Notes: generated by a model not told the origin, from the letters alone. 64,000 nt of DNA from Demequina gelatinilytica (GCF_000971115.1 NZ_BBLV01000008.1:62001-126000); one strand, 5' to 3'; shown: positions 52,750-62,132, counted from the stretch's first letter. Translations and numbers: made by a program.

Positions 52750-53327
52750 GGCTCGACGCTACCGCCCTCGCGGACCGCCTCCAACCGTTCCGCGTAGTGG
52801 ATCGCGGTCTCGCCGTACGCCTTCGACCGCACCCCCGCGAGGCCCTCCGGCCAGGGCGGATCACCCGCCCTGGAGGCCCACTCGAGCACCACGACGCCAC
52901 CGTCCGCGAGCCGCTCCCCCACGCCGTCGAGGACCGCGGCGAGCTCCTCGCGCGCGATGTCGTAGGGAGGGTCGAGCAGGATCACGTCGAAAGCCTCGCC
53001 CGCGCGCGACAGGAAGGGCCTCACACGCTCCTTCACCACCGTGGCGGCACCGCCGGCCCCGAGGTCGCGCACGTTGCCGCGCAGCACGGAGACCGCCTTC
53101 GCATCGGCCTCGACGAGCGTGGCCGACGCGGCGCCTCGGCTCACCGCCTCGAGCCCGAGCGCGCCGGAGCCTGCGAACAGGTCGAGCACGCGCGCCCCTC
53201 GCAGATAGTCCTGGTGGTCGAGCCGGCTGAACACCGCCTCGCGCACGCGATCGGTGGTCGGGCGTGTGCCGCGCGGCGGCACCGCGAGCCTGCGACCGCC
53301 CCAACGGCCGGCGATGATCCTGGTCAC
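52746..53327 (-). CDS. rsmD: 16S rRNA (guanine(966)-N(2))-methyltransferase
   Basis: 193 residues. It opens RIIAGRWGGRRLAVPP, has SAM motif I VLDLFAGSGALGLEAVSRG (near 47) and the catalytic DPPY (LLDPPYDIAREEL, near 127), all RsmD hallmarks. It methylates G966 of 16S rRNA. GTG at 53327 is 6 nt after TAGGCT, so leaderless. Upstream of it, where recG is expected in this gene order, an unrelated cellulose-associated pair is inserted. Confidence 0.93.
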   Translation of the reverse strand: MTRIIAGRWGGRRLAVPPRGTRPTTDRVREAVFSRLDHQDYLRGARVLDLFAGSGALGLEAVSRGAASATLVEADAKAVSVLRGNVRDLGAGGAATVVKERVRPFLSRAGEAFDVILLDPPYDIAREELAAVLDGVGERLADGGVVVLEWASRAGDPPWPEGLAGVRSKAYGETAIHYAERLEAVREGGSVEP

Positions 53328-53333
53328 CGCACC

Positions 53334-53339
53334 AGCCTA
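53334..53339 (-). promoter_or_regulatory. Leaderless -10 box for rsmD-coaD
   Basis: TAGGCT on the minus strand, 6 nt before the GTG at 53327. Confidence 0.5.
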
Positions 53340-53355
53340 CGGGGCCGGTCCGACG

Positions 53356-54600
53356 TCACGGCGCGATGCGGCGGAGCACCTCGAGGCACGCGCGGGCGTT
53401 GTGATACGGGCACTTCCACGGCCCCATCTTGAGATCGCCTGTGCCGCCCGCGAGCGGCCGGTTGCTCGGGTCGAGCCGCGCGTGCCACTCGCCGTGGACA
53501 CGGTCGACCACATGCTGCTCGATGAAGTCCCACGCCCGGATCGCCGCACGACGGTCCTCGGTACGCCCGCCCACCTGGAAGGCGTTGAGCCAACCGACCA
53601 CGCCCTCCGCCTGCGGCCACCAATGGCGGTCCCTGTCGGTGGGGCCGTCCGGTGTGCCGGCGTAGAGCACCGCACCGTCGCCGTCCACGCCGTGGAGGCG
53701 CACCGCCTCGGCGAGCGCGAGGGTGGCCTCCCGCGTGCGCCACTCGAGGTCCGCATCCTCCACTCCGTGCGCCGACAGGGCCTCCCATGCGTCCCACAGC
53801 AGCCACGAGGTCTCGATGTCGTGGCCGTAGGAGACGCCGTCGGAGGAACGGTCCCACGACTCGTCGAAGTACAGCGCGCAGTGGGTGAAGGGGGCCTCGA
53901 CCACGATGCAGTCGAGGGTGGTGCGCAGGAGCGTCTCGAGCGCCTCGCGCGCAGCGAGATCCGCGGAGGCCCGCAGCAGCTCCGTGAGCGCCTCGAGCAC
54001 GTGCAGGTTGGTGTTCATGGACTTGGGCACGTCCGGGTCCAGCTCGGACAGCGCGGTGCGGTCCGTGGGCGCCCAGTCCCGCGCACGCGCCTCGACGTAC
54101 CCGCCGTACTCGCGGTCGCGCGCCTCGGAGTCCAAGGTTCCGGCGAGCCACAGCGCGCGGTCGAGCGCATCCTCGTCGCCGGTCACGCGTGCCCAGCAGG
54201 CGAGCGCGTAGACGGTGAAGGCCTGCGCGTAGATCTGCTTCCGGTCGTCGATCACCGCGCCGTGCGCGTCGATCGACCAGAAGACCCCTCCTGCCTGCGA
54301 GTCCCACATCGGTCCGGTGAGCTGCCCGAGCGCGCGCCGGGCCGTCCCGAGGTAGCGCTCGCGCTCGGCAGGGATCGCCTCGGCGGCCGCGGAGAACGTC
54401 CAGAGGATCCGCGCCGCGAGCACGGCGTGGCGCGGCAGGTCGTCGAGGTAGTCGAGATCGTCGCTCACCCCACCGCGCAGGGAGCCGTCCTCGGCGAAGG
54501 CGTGCGCCTCCCAGAACGGCAGGATCCCTTGCGACAGCTCTCGCGACGCGAGGTCGCGCAGGGCGGACAGCTGACGATCGGCGCTGATGGCTTCCGTCAT
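53356..54600 (-). CDS. AGE-family epimerase, cellobiose 2-epimerase-like
   Basis: 414 residues forming an (alpha/alpha)6 barrel. Family residues are visible: KQIYAQAFTVYAL, THCALYFDESWDR, GHDIETSWLLWDAW (catalytic His near 247) and KMGPWKCPYHNAR (second His near 400), the last being typical of cellobiose 2-epimerases rather than N-acylglucosamine 2-epimerases. It would convert cellobiose or mannobiose ends at C2 in the cytoplasm. The ATG at 54600 lies 7 nt after TACAGT, and a CebR/CelR-like operator covers that -10 box. Divergent to a cellulase gene, which supports a cello-oligosaccharide substrate. Confidence 0.87.
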   Translation of the reverse strand: MTEAISADRQLSALRDLASRELSQGILPFWEAHAFAEDGSLRGGVSDDLDYLDDLPRHAVLAARILWTFSAAAEAIPAERERYLGTARRALGQLTGPMWDSQAGGVFWSIDAHGAVIDDRKQIYAQAFTVYALACWARVTGDEDALDRALWLAGTLDSEARDREYGGYVEARARDWAPTDRTALSELDPDVPKSMNTNLHVLEALTELLRASADLAAREALETLLRTTLDCIVVEAPFTHCALYFDESWDRSSDGVSYGHDIETSWLLWDAWEALSAHGVEDADLEWRTREATLALAEAVRLHGVDGDGAVLYAGTPDGPTDRDRHWWPQAEGVVGWLNAFQVGGRTEDRRAAIRAWDFIEQHVVDRVHGEWHARLDPSNRPLAGGTGDLKMGPWKCPYHNARACLEVLRRIAP

Positions 54601-54607
54601 ACGCAGA

Positions 54608-54623
54608 ACTGTAAGCGCTCTCA
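54608..54623. promoter_or_regulatory. CebR/CelR-like operator overlapping the epimerase -10 box
   Basis: TGTAAGCGCTCTCA (54610-54623) matches the actinobacterial CelR/CebR consensus TGGGAGCGCTCCCA at 11 of 14 positions, including the central AGCGCT. The leaderless -10 TACAGT (complement of 54608-54613) lies under its edge. No LacI-type regulator of this type is encoded nearby. Confidence 0.6.
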
Positions 54624-54726
54624 CCTGGGACCCCGGACGCTGTGTGACAAGGGCCTCATCCCCTTCCGCGGGGCCGTCGGATGGCGCCGCTAGGCTGACG
54701 CCAGTCGAGAACCAGGAGGTTCGTGC

Positions 54727-56529
54727 GTGGATGTGAGGGAGCAGCTGGCACGCGTGCCGCGCTGGGGGTGGATCGCGGCGGGGGTGCTGATCGCCCTGCT
54801 CGTCGCGGCGCTGGCGGCGGACGCCGCGGACGGCGGTGAGGATCGGCCCGTCACGGCGGCATCGCCCACGTCGACAGCCTCGCCCACCTCGTCGCCCTCC
54901 ACCAGGTCCTCCGCCGCCGTGGGCGAGCCCGCCTCGGCCTCCGTGTGCCGGGCCTCGGCGACCGTCACGGGCACGTGGGAGGGCGGCTTCCAGGCCGATG
55001 TCTCGGTGGTCGCCGATGCGGCGGTCACCGGCTGGACCGTCACGCTCGAGCTGGCCGACGCGACCGTCACCGGGGCCTGGAGCTCCACGCTCGCGGTCGG
55101 GTCGACCGGCAGCGTCGACATCGGTCCGGCCGACTACAACACCGTGCTCGGCGAGGGCGCGAGCACGACCTTCGGCTTCACCGCCGACGGGGATGCACCC
55201 GCGACCCTCGCGGCGACGTGCCACGCCGTGGGCTCGGCGGCGCCCGCACCCTCCGCATCGTCCACCCCGGACGATGCCCCGGCTGGCGACGTCCCGGCCG
55301 CGACGGGCGGCGACGGCGACGACTGGCTGCGTGCGGACGGCGCGCGCATCGTGGACCTCGACGGCAACCCGGTGTGGCTCACCGGCGCGAACTGGTTCGG
55401 CTTCAACACCGCCGAGCGTGTGCTGCACGGCCTGTGGACCGCGGACATGGAGGCGGTGCTCGACCAGGTCGCACAGCGCGGCATCAATGTGCTGCGCGTG
55501 CCGATCTCGACCGAGCTGCTCCTCGAGTGGAAGGCCGGCCAGGCGGAGGTCTCCGGGAGCGTGAACCAGGCGGGGCCGCAGGCGGGCCTCGACACGCTCG
55601 AGGTCTTCGACGCGTTCCTCGCAGGATGCAAGGAACGCGGGGTCAAGGTGATCCTCGACGTGCACTCCGCGCTCGCCGACAACTCGGGCCACGTCGCCCC
55701 CGTGTGGTTCGCAGGAGCCGTCACCGCCGACGACTTCGTCGAGGGCTGGGAGTGGATCGCGAAGCGCTACCGCGACGACGACACGATCCTCGCCTTCGAC
55801 CTCGAGAACGAGCCTCACGGGCTGCCGAGCGAGAGCCCTCGCGCCACCTGGGGCGGGGGTGACGGCGCGACCGACTGGCAGGCGGTCTCCCAGGACCTCG
55901 CGCTGCGGATCCTCGCGATCCACCCGGATGTGCTCGTCATGGTGGAGGGCATCGAGGCCTATCCGAAGGCGGGGCGGTCCTGGTCCTCGACGAGCGCCGC
56001 GGACTACGACATCACGTGGTGGGGCGGCAACCTCCGGGGCGTCGCCGATGCGCCGGTCGACCTCGGCTCCTTCCAGGACCGGCTCGTGTACTCCCCTCAC
56101 GAGTACGGGCCGCTCGTCTACGAGCAGCCGTGGTTCACGTCCTCCTTCTCCAAGGCGAGCCTCGAGCGCGACGTCTGGGAGCCGAACTGGCTCTACATCG
56201 ACTCCGACGGCATCGCGCCGCTGCTCATCGGCGAGTGGGGCGGGCGCCTAGGCCAGGATGCGCGCCAGGACCGCTGGATGGAGGCGGTGCGCGACCTCAT
56301 CGTCGAACGTCGCCTCGCGCATACGTTCTGGTGCGTCAACCCCAACTCCGGCGACACCGGCGGGTTGCTGCTCGACGACTGGGCGACGTGGGACGAGGAG
56401 AAGTACGCGCTGCTCGAGCCGGCGCTGTGGCAGGACGACGACGGGCGGTTCGTGTCGCTCGACCACAAGGTCCCGCTCCAGGGCGGCATCACCGTGACGG
56501 ACTTCTACGCGAACGGCGGCAGCCTGTAG
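54727..56529 (+). CDS. Membrane-anchored CBM2-GH5 endoglucanase
   Basis: 600 residues. An N-terminal hydrophobic helix ([19 protein letters not shown], about 13-31) without a clear cleavage site could be an uncleaved anchor. A Ser/Thr/Pro linker leads to a CBM2-like beta-sandwich (about 74-165, Cys at both ends), another linker, then the GH5 barrel (about 195-560). Acid/base Glu is in [10 protein letters not shown] (near 360), nucleophile Glu in LLIGEWGG (near 502), with the usual VPISTELLL and HEYGP segments. It should cut beta-1,4-glucans at the cell surface. The GTG at 54727 follows AGGAGG. Divergent from the cellobiose epimerase-like gene. Confidence 0.9.
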   Translation: MDVREQLARVPRWGWIAAGVLIALLVAALAADAADGGEDRPVTAASPTSTASPTSSPSTRSSAAVGEPASASVCRASATVTGTWEGGFQADVSVVADAAVTGWTVTLELADATVTGAWSSTLAVGSTGSVDIGPADYNTVLGEGASTTFGFTADGDAPATLAATCHAVGSAAPAPSASSTPDDAPAGDVPAATGGDGDDWLRADGARIVDLDGNPVWLTGANWFGFNTAERVLHGLWTADMEAVLDQVAQRGINVLRVPISTELLLEWKAGQAEVSGSVNQAGPQAGLDTLEVFDAFLAGCKERGVKVILDVHSALADNSGHVAPVWFAGAVTADDFVEGWEWIAKRYRDDDTILAFDLENEPHGLPSESPRATWGGGDGATDWQAVSQDLALRILAIHPDVLVMVEGIEAYPKAGRSWSSTSAADYDITWWGGNLRGVADAPVDLGSFQDRLVYSPHEYGPLVYEQPWFTSSFSKASLERDVWEPNWLYIDSDGIAPLLIGEWGGRLGQDARQDRWMEAVRDLIVERRLAHTFWCVNPNSGDTGGLLLDDWATWDEEKYALLEPALWQDDDGRFVSLDHKVPLQGGITVTDFYANGGSL

Positions 56530-56689
56530 CTCCAGCGCCTCGGACTCCCGCGGCGCACCAGCCGTTGGAGGGGATCCCGAGCTCGACGGCGACCTCGAGC
56601 GCGGCGCGATCGACGCCGCTCTGCCCGCCGCTGATGAGGCGCAGCCCGGGTGCCATGTCGCGCCGCCCGACCCGGTGAGGCCTCCACAT
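56530..56689 (-). pseudogene. 3'-truncated SLOG-family (putative molybdenum carrier, cpYpsA-related) remnant
   Basis: From ATG 56689 the reading frame gives [20 protein letters not shown] and then [13 protein letters not shown], which is the N-terminal nucleotide-binding signature of this family. The expected RAEDG continuation and the remaining 100 or so residues are missing: after GWCAAG the frame runs into non-homologous sequence and then antisense to the cellulase 3' end. A leaderless -10 (TAGCGT, complement of 56697-56702) still precedes the ATG by 7 nt. Interpretation: the gene once followed recG and was cut when the GH5-epimerase segment arrived. Confidence 0.65.
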
Positions 56690-56707
56690 GCCAGCCACGC
56701 TAGGCGG

Positions 56708-58945
56708 TCACGAGCGGGTGAGGAAGTCCTCGCGCTCCGGGTCGAGCAGGTCCGCGATCGCGACGGCGAGCTCTGGGTGTCCCGACAGCGCCGGGTCCGC
56801 CTCGACCAAGGCCGTCGCCTCCTCGCGCGCGTCCTCGATGACCTTCGCGTCGCGCACCACCCGCAGCAGCCGGAGGGAGTTGCGCCCGCCCGACTGCGCC
56901 GCGCCCAGCACATCGCCCTCGCGGCGTAGCTCGAGGTCCTTCTCGGCGAGCTCGAAGCCGTCGGTGGTGGCTGCGAGCGCGGACAGCCGCTCGTGCGCGA
57001 GGGTTCCCTGCTCGGAGTGCGAGACCAGCAGGCAGATGCTCGCCTTGTCGCCGCGGCCCACGCGCCCGCGCAGCTGGTGCAGCTGCGAGATGCCGAAGTG
57101 CTGCGCGTCGAGGATCACCATCGCCGTGGCCTCGGGGACGTCGACGCCGACCTCGATCACTGTGGTCGCCACGAGCACCGGTGCCTCGCCCGAGGCGAAG
57201 CGCGCCATCGCGGCGTCCTTCTCCTCCGAGGAGAGCCGCCCGTGCATGACCGAGACGCCGACTCCCGCGAGCGCACCCGTGGCACGCAGCTGCTCCGCGA
57301 CCTCCATCACAGCCGCGAGCGGCGGGCGCTCGGCGCCGGGGCCCTCGCCGGCAACGTCGGCCTCGAGGGCGTCCAGAGGCACGTCGTCGACCTCCTCCTC
57401 GGAGTCGCCGTCGATGCGCGGGCACACGATGTACGCGCGCCCGCCACGGTCGACCTCCTCGCGCACACGCGCCCAGACGCGGTCGATCCACGCGGCGTTG
57501 CCCGCCGGGACCAGATGCGTCACGGTCTCGTGCCGGCCAGCCGGGCGGTCGCTGAGGACCGAGGTCTCGAGATCCCCGAACACGGTCATCGCGACGGTGC
57601 GCGGGATCGGGGTCGCCGTCATCACGAGCGTGTGCGGTACTCGCTCGCCGCGCGAGCGCAGCGCATCGCGCTGCTCGACCCCGAAGCGGTGCTGCTCGTC
57701 GACCACCACAAGGCCCAGGTCCGCGAACTGGACCGTCTCGCTCAGCAGCGCATGGGTCCCGACCACGATGCCCGCGGCACCCGAGGCCGCCTCCGCGAGC
57801 GCCGCGCGGCGCTCCTTGGATCCTTGCGAGCCGGTCAGCAGGACCACACGCGTCGCGTCGTCGGCCGCGGTGAGCATCCCGCCGTCGGCGAGCGGGCCCA
57901 TGAGCGCGCGCAGCGAGCGCGCGTGCTGAGCCGCGAGCACCTCCGTGGGGGCGAGCAGCGCCGCCTGCCCTCCCGCTTCGACCACCTGGAGCATCGCGCG
58001 CAGCGCGACCACCGTCTTGCCGGCGCCCACATCGCCCTGGAGCAGGCGGAGCATCGGCGTGTCGCGTGCCAGGTCGGACGCGACCGCCTGCCCGACCGCG
58101 ACCTGACCCGCGGTGAGGGCGTAGGGCAGCCGGGCGTCGAGCGCGGCCACCAGGCCTCCGTCGCGTGCCGGGCGCGGCGTAGCCGACAACGACTCATGGT
58201 CCGCGCGGCGCCTCGCGAGCGCGGTCTGCAGGACCAGCGCCTCCTCGAAGCGCAGCCTCTCCCGTCCACGCTGGAAGTCCGCCTCGGTATCGGGGACGTG
58301 GACGAGCCGCAATGCCTCGAGGAGCGTCGGCAAACCGCGGCGCTCCCGCAGCTCGACCGGCAGCGGGTCCGGCACGTCCGCCTCGGTGAGCGGGTCGAGC
58401 ACGGCGCGCACCGCGCGGCCGATGCGCCAGGTGGGCACGCTCGCGACGGCCGGATAGATCGGGATGGGGCGGGAGGCCTCGGCAAGGGCAGCGTCCTCGT
58501 CGGCGGCGTCGATCCCGACCAGGACGTAGTCGGGATGGGTGAGCTGACGTCGTCCGCGGTAGTCGCCGACCGTGCCGGTGAACAGGCCGCGCCGTCCGGC
58601 GCGGAGCTTGTCCTCGTGCATGCGCAGCACCCCGGCGCGCTTGGCGAAGAACGTGAGCTGGAGGCTGTCCCGGCCGTCCGTGACGATCGCCTCGAGCATC
58701 GCCCCGCCGCGCGAGCGCATCTGGCGCACGGTCGCGGTCCGCACCTGGGCCATCACCGTGACGTGCTCGCCCACGCTCAGCTCTGCGAGAGGCGTCAGCT
58801 CGCCCGGCGCGCCGTAGCGGCGCGGGTAGTGGCGCAGCAGGTCGCCCGTGGTGACCAGCCCGAGCTTCTCGAGCGAGCCCGCGGTGCGCGCGCCGAGGAC
58901 CTTCGCGAGCGGCTCGGCCAGCCGTCCGGGCTCGCGCCCTGTCAT
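56708..58945 (-). CDS. recG: ATP-dependent DNA helicase RecG
   Basis: 745 residues. N-terminal wedge/OB region (YPRRYGAPGELTPLAELSVGEHV), then helicase motifs: I GDVGAGKTVVALRA (near 309), II DEQHRFG, III TATPIPRT, and C-terminal TTVIEVGVDVPEAT with QLRGRVGRG. RecG reverses stalled forks and processes Holliday junctions. ATG at 58945 overlaps the fakA-like stop (ATGA). In related genomes recG is normally followed by rsmD; here 3.4 kb separates them. Confidence 0.96.
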   Translation of the reverse strand: MTGREPGRLAEPLAKVLGARTAGSLEKLGLVTTGDLLRHYPRRYGAPGELTPLAELSVGEHVTVMAQVRTATVRQMRSRGGAMLEAIVTDGRDSLQLTFFAKRAGVLRMHEDKLRAGRRGLFTGTVGDYRGRRQLTHPDYVLVGIDAADEDAALAEASRPIPIYPAVASVPTWRIGRAVRAVLDPLTEADVPDPLPVELRERRGLPTLLEALRLVHVPDTEADFQRGRERLRFEEALVLQTALARRRADHESLSATPRPARDGGLVAALDARLPYALTAGQVAVGQAVASDLARDTPMLRLLQGDVGAGKTVVALRAMLQVVEAGGQAALLAPTEVLAAQHARSLRALMGPLADGGMLTAADDATRVVLLTGSQGSKERRAALAEAASGAAGIVVGTHALLSETVQFADLGLVVVDEQHRFGVEQRDALRSRGERVPHTLVMTATPIPRTVAMTVFGDLETSVLSDRPAGRHETVTHLVPAGNAAWIDRVWARVREEVDRGGRAYIVCPRIDGDSEEEVDDVPLDALEADVAGEGPGAERPPLAAVMEVAEQLRATGALAGVGVSVMHGRLSSEEKDAAMARFASGEAPVLVATTVIEVGVDVPEATAMVILDAQHFGISQLHQLRGRVGRGDKASICLLVSHSEQGTLAHERLSALAATTDGFELAEKDLELRREGDVLGAAQSGGRNSLRLLRVVRDAKVIEDAREEATALVEADPALSGHPELAVAIADLLDPEREDFLTRS

Positions 58946-60456
58946 TCGGGCGCCCGCTCGACGCCGATCAGGATGGGCGGCCACTCCTGCCCGCCGCGGT
59001 ACACCGCGACCTCGGCACCGGGCGAGCGCGCATCGACCGACGCACGGGCCTCGTCGCCCACCGCGGGGTCGACCCCGCGTGCGAGCACGAGCGTCACCAC
59101 CTCCGTGTCGGGCCCGATGAGGCCGTCCAGGTCCTCGTCGAGAGCATCGCCGGTGCTCTCCCCCACCGTCGTCGACGCGACGGCCGCGCGCATCAGCCGT
59201 TCGACGTCCTCGCCCGGCGTCGCGAGCGCCGAGGCCGCGACGCCCGCGATCACGTGCGCCTCGTGGCTCGCGTCGACGATCACCAGGTCGGGCTTGCCGC
59301 GCTTGTCGGCGAGCTCGTGGGCAGCGCCGAGCAGCGTGCCGTCGCCTGCGATGACGATGGCCTCCGCCCCCGACGCATCGCGCACCGCGCGCTTGAGGTC
59401 GCGCTTGCGGAGCGCGCCCGGATCGGGGACCACGAGCACCACGGCGCCGGCGTCGGCCAACGGCTCCGCCAGCCCGGGGCAGGTGGTGAGCGCGACCACG
59501 CCGGTCGCGGCACGGTCCTGCACCACGCTCATCGCGATGGACCTCACCACGATCTGGTGCGCCTCGACGCTCTCCGCGATCGCGACCGCGTCCGCGGGGT
59601 GGTCGGTGTGGACATGGGCGTGCAGCAGGCCCATGCCGGCGGTCACCGTGGCGGAGTCGCCTACCTCCCCCAGCCTCGTCACGAGTCCGGCACGCGAGTC
59701 CTCATCGCGATCGGCCACGAACATGACCTCGTAGGCGCCGCCGTGCTCCTCGCCGTGACCGGGGTGTCCCGGCTGCACCACCCGGTGCCGGTGACCGGGG
59801 ATGCCCCATGCGACCTCGGGGTGGTGCGCAAGCGCATCGGCTCCCGCGATGGTCTCCGCGAGCATCTCCAGCTGCAGCACCAGCGCCGCGGCGCCGGCGT
59901 CGACCACGCCCGCGTCGCGGGCGCTCGGCAGCTGCTCGGTGGTGAGGCGCAGCCCCTCGCGCGCACCGTCGACGGCCGCCACGATGGCCTCCTCCCGGGT
60001 CCCCGCGCTCGCGGCGACCTGGGTCGACGCGCGCGCCGCGGCGCGCGCGACGGTGAGGATGGTCCCCTCCACCGGCGTGCCCACCGCCGCGTACGCGGCC
60101 TCCGATGCGCGTGAGAGCGCATCGGCGATCCCGGCGGCGTCGATGGACTCGAGCCCGCCCTTCGCATCGACCACCCGGAGCAGGGCCGACAGGTACTGGC
60201 TCACGATCACGCCGGAGTTCCCGCGGGCGCCCAGCAGCACGCCCCGCGCGAAGGCCGCGGCCACGTCACGGTGCGAGGCGTCCGCAGGGAGGCGCGCGAT
60301 GGCCCGGTTGCCCTCCTGGAGGGTGAGGTACACGTTGGTGCCGGTGTCGGCATCGGCGACCGGGAAGACGTTGATCGCGTCGAGGTGGCCGCGTGAGCGG
60401 CGCACGGCGTCCAAGCCGGACCCGAGCCAGCGGCGCAGGGCATGCGCTTCGCTCAC
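58942..60456 (-). CDS. DAK2-domain protein, fatty-acid kinase FakA/YloV-like
   Basis: 504 residues. The DhaL/DAK2 domain carries the metal-binding [18 protein letters not shown] (residues 28-45) and [14 protein letters not shown]; a middle domain and a C-terminal FakA-type domain ([12 protein letters not shown] near the end) complete the layout. In Firmicutes FakA phosphorylates fatty acids with a FakB carrier. The GTG at 60456 follows GGAGGTGACCC. Coupled to recG by a 4-bp overlap and divergent from rpmB, the standard actinobacterial order. No FakB is seen in the window. Confidence 0.88.
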   Translation of the reverse strand: MSEAHALRRWLGSGLDAVRRSRGHLDAINVFPVADADTGTNVYLTLQEGNRAIARLPADASHRDVAAAFARGVLLGARGNSGVIVSQYLSALLRVVDAKGGLESIDAAGIADALSRASEAAYAAVGTPVEGTILTVARAAARASTQVAASAGTREEAIVAAVDGAREGLRLTTEQLPSARDAGVVDAGAAALVLQLEMLAETIAGADALAHHPEVAWGIPGHRHRVVQPGHPGHGEEHGGAYEVMFVADRDEDSRAGLVTRLGEVGDSATVTAGMGLLHAHVHTDHPADAVAIAESVEAHQIVVRSIAMSVVQDRAATGVVALTTCPGLAEPLADAGAVVLVVPDPGALRKRDLKRAVRDASGAEAIVIAGDGTLLGAAHELADKRGKPDLVIVDASHEAHVIAGVAASALATPGEDVERLMRAAVASTTVGESTGDALDEDLDGLIGPDTEVVTLVLARGVDPAVGDEARASVDARSPGAEVAVYRGGQEWPPILIGVERAPE

Positions 60457-60568
60457 GGGTCACCTCCGACTCTCGAGCGGCGTGGGGTCGGCGCTCGCGT
60501 ACTATCGTGGCACGGCCCACCGACGCCCCGGACATCCCTCCCGGTACACGCCGTACCCGGCGCACGGT

Positions 60569-60598
60569 TTGCCGCAATGCCCCATCTTCGGTTAACCT
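60569..60598 (+). promoter_or_regulatory. SigA-type promoter of rpmB
   Basis: -35 TTGCCG (60569-60574), 18-bp spacer, -10 TAACCT (60593-60598), about 75 nt before the rpmB start. Confidence 0.6.
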
Positions 60599-60678
60599 AT
60601 TGCGGTTGCCCGAGCACCCGGGCCCCCAAGCTTTGCGGATCGGATCACCCTTCCGCGCCAGAAACTAGGAGAACTATC

Positions 60679-60870
60679 GTGGCTGCTACCTGCGACGTCT
60701 GCGCCAAGGGACCGTCCTTCGGTCACAGCATCTCGCACTCGCACCGCCGCACCAAGCGTCGCTGGAACCCGAACATCCAGCGCGTGCGTGCCGTGGTCGC
60801 GGGTACCCCCAAGCGACTCAACGTGTGCACCTCGTGCCTCAAGGCCGGCAAGGTCCAGCGCGCCATCTGA
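60679..60870 (+). CDS. rpmB: 50S ribosomal protein L28
   Basis: 63 residues from GTG at 60679 preceded by TAGGAGA. The sequence [20 protein letters not shown], then [12 protein letters not shown] and [10 protein letters not shown], is L28 with two CXXC pairs, i.e. the zinc-binding form. It is divergent from fakA-recG and ends at a strong terminator. Confidence 0.96.
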   Translation: MAATCDVCAKGPSFGHSISHSHRRTKRRWNPNIQRVRAVVAGTPKRLNVCTSCLKAGKVQRAI

Positions 60871-60924
60871 TGGATCCGCGCCTCGGCGCGGTTCGGCGCG
60901 GCTGACAGCCGACCTCATCCCGAG

Positions 60925-60957
60925 ACGGACGTCCTCTCCTCCGAGGACGTCCGTTTT
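60925..60957 (+). terminator. Rho-independent terminator of rpmB
   Basis: 12-bp perfect stem ACGGACGTCCTC / GAGGACGTCCGT with a 6-nt loop followed by TTTTCG, the best-formed intrinsic terminator in the window. Confidence 0.85.
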
Positions 60958-61012
60958 CGTATGCCCGGACGGCGCCGCTCGCCCGCCGGCGCATCGTTCA
61001 TCCGCGCGAGCA

Positions 61013-61072
61013 TCTATCCCGACGTTCCGTGCCCGCTTCGCACGCGGAACGGGCACCGATCGTCGGGGTAGA
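61013..61072. repeat. 60-bp imperfect inverted repeat between rpmB and thiL
   Basis: Outer arms TCTATCCCGACG (61013-61024) and CGTCGGGGTAGA (61061-61072), one G-U; inner arms GTGCCCG (61029-61035) and CGGGCAC (61050-61056), with a symmetric 4/4 internal loop. An alternative TTCCG/CGGAA pairing is possible inside. It lies 49 bp downstream of thiL and beyond the rpmB terminator. Confidence 0.6.
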
Positions 61073-61121
61073 CGCTTGCACGCGGGGAGGCGGGGACGCG
61101 GGCAGCGTGCCGTGCGAGACG

Positions 61122-62063
61122 TCAGCCCCCGAAGTGGTCCCAGCCGAGCGAGTCCGGCACCGCTCCGTCGAGCCGCACCCCTGAGAACGCGTCGGTGGTC
61201 TCCCCCACCACGGTCCAGCCCGCCGGCACCGCGGACTCCCGCGGGAAGACCGCGAGCATGTGATGGTCCTCGCCCCCGGTGAGCGCCCACGGTCGCGGAT
61301 CCACCTGGAGCTCTATCGCGGCGAAGCGCGCGCCCTCGTGGAGGGGCACGTCCTCGGCCCGGATGTCGATCCCCACCTCGGAGCGGCGCGCGATGCGGGA
61401 CGCGTCGCGCAGCAGGCCGTCGGAGATGTCCATGAGGGCGGTCGCTCCGTGGAGCGCGGCCTCGAGCCCGGCGCCGATGCGCGGGCTCGGCCTCAGGAAC
61501 AGCCCGATCGACTCCTCGTCGATCCGACGACCCTCGGTCAGCTGGATGTAGCCCGCAGCGGCGGCGCCGAGGGGTGCGGACACCGCGACCACCTGGCCGG
61601 GAAGCGCATCGGCCCTGGTGATCGGCTCGGTGCCGTGCGTCTCCCCCAGGACGGTGACGCACACCGAGACCTCGTTCGCGCCCGAGAGGTCGCCCCCCAC
61701 CACGCCGACGCCATGGGGCTCGCACGCCTCGCGCACGCCGTCGGCGAAGCGCATCACCCAGTCGGCGTCGAGCGTCGCTGGTGCGGCGAGCGTGATCTGC
61801 AGCGCGGTGGGCACCGCGCCCATCGCGTCGATGTCCGCGAGGTTCTGCATCGCCGCACGCCAGCCCACGTCCTCGGGGGTCGACCAGTCCATGCGGAAGT
61901 GGCGCCCCTCCACCAGGATGTCCGAGGAGACCACCAGGTCGCCGTCGACCGCGACCACCGCCGCATCGTCGCCCGGGCCGAGGATCTCGGAGTCGGACAC
62001 GGGAAGCCTCGGAGCGAAGGCCGCGATGAGCGCGTCCTCCCCCATCTCGCCGATCGTCGTCAT
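61122..62063 (-). CDS. thiL: Thiamine-monophosphate kinase
   Basis: 313 residues. GPGDDAAVVAVDGDLVVSSD, GWRAAMQNLADIDAMGAVPT and VVGGDLSGANEVSV form the ATP/Mg-binding half; ALMDISDGLLRDASRIARRS and the LTGGEDHHMLAVFP motif are in the second half. It makes thiamine pyrophosphate from thiamine monophosphate. The ATG at 62063 is 6 nt after TAGCCT, with no ribosome site, so leaderless. Divergent from the TfoX-N gene and convergent with rpmB. Confidence 0.95.
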   Translation of the reverse strand: MTTIGEMGEDALIAAFAPRLPVSDSEILGPGDDAAVVAVDGDLVVSSDILVEGRHFRMDWSTPEDVGWRAAMQNLADIDAMGAVPTALQITLAAPATLDADWVMRFADGVREACEPHGVGVVGGDLSGANEVSVCVTVLGETHGTEPITRADALPGQVVAVSAPLGAAAAGYIQLTEGRRIDEESIGLFLRPSPRIGAGLEAALHGATALMDISDGLLRDASRIARRSEVGIDIRAEDVPLHEGARFAAIELQVDPRPWALTGGEDHHMLAVFPRESAVPAGWTVVGETTDAFSGVRLDGAVPDSLGWDHFGG

Positions 62064-62069
62064 GGGTCA

Positions 62070-62075
62070 AGGCTA
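62070..62075 (-). promoter_or_regulatory. Leaderless -10 box for thiL
   Basis: TAGCCT on the minus strand, 6 nt before the ATG at 62063. Confidence 0.5.
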
Positions 62076-62132
62076 CGGGCGACGGCACCCGCCCCCGTGC
62101 GGGCGGGCGGACGATGCGCGAGCATCGGTGGC

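Noticed and set aside
53328-56707. Insertion-sequence or integrase-mediated origin of the cellulose module
   Set aside because: No transposase, integrase, tRNA target or terminal repeat could be found at either edge.
60501-60506. GATAGT on the minus strand as the fakA-like promoter -10
   Set aside because: No acceptable -35 at 16-19 bp; left unannotated.
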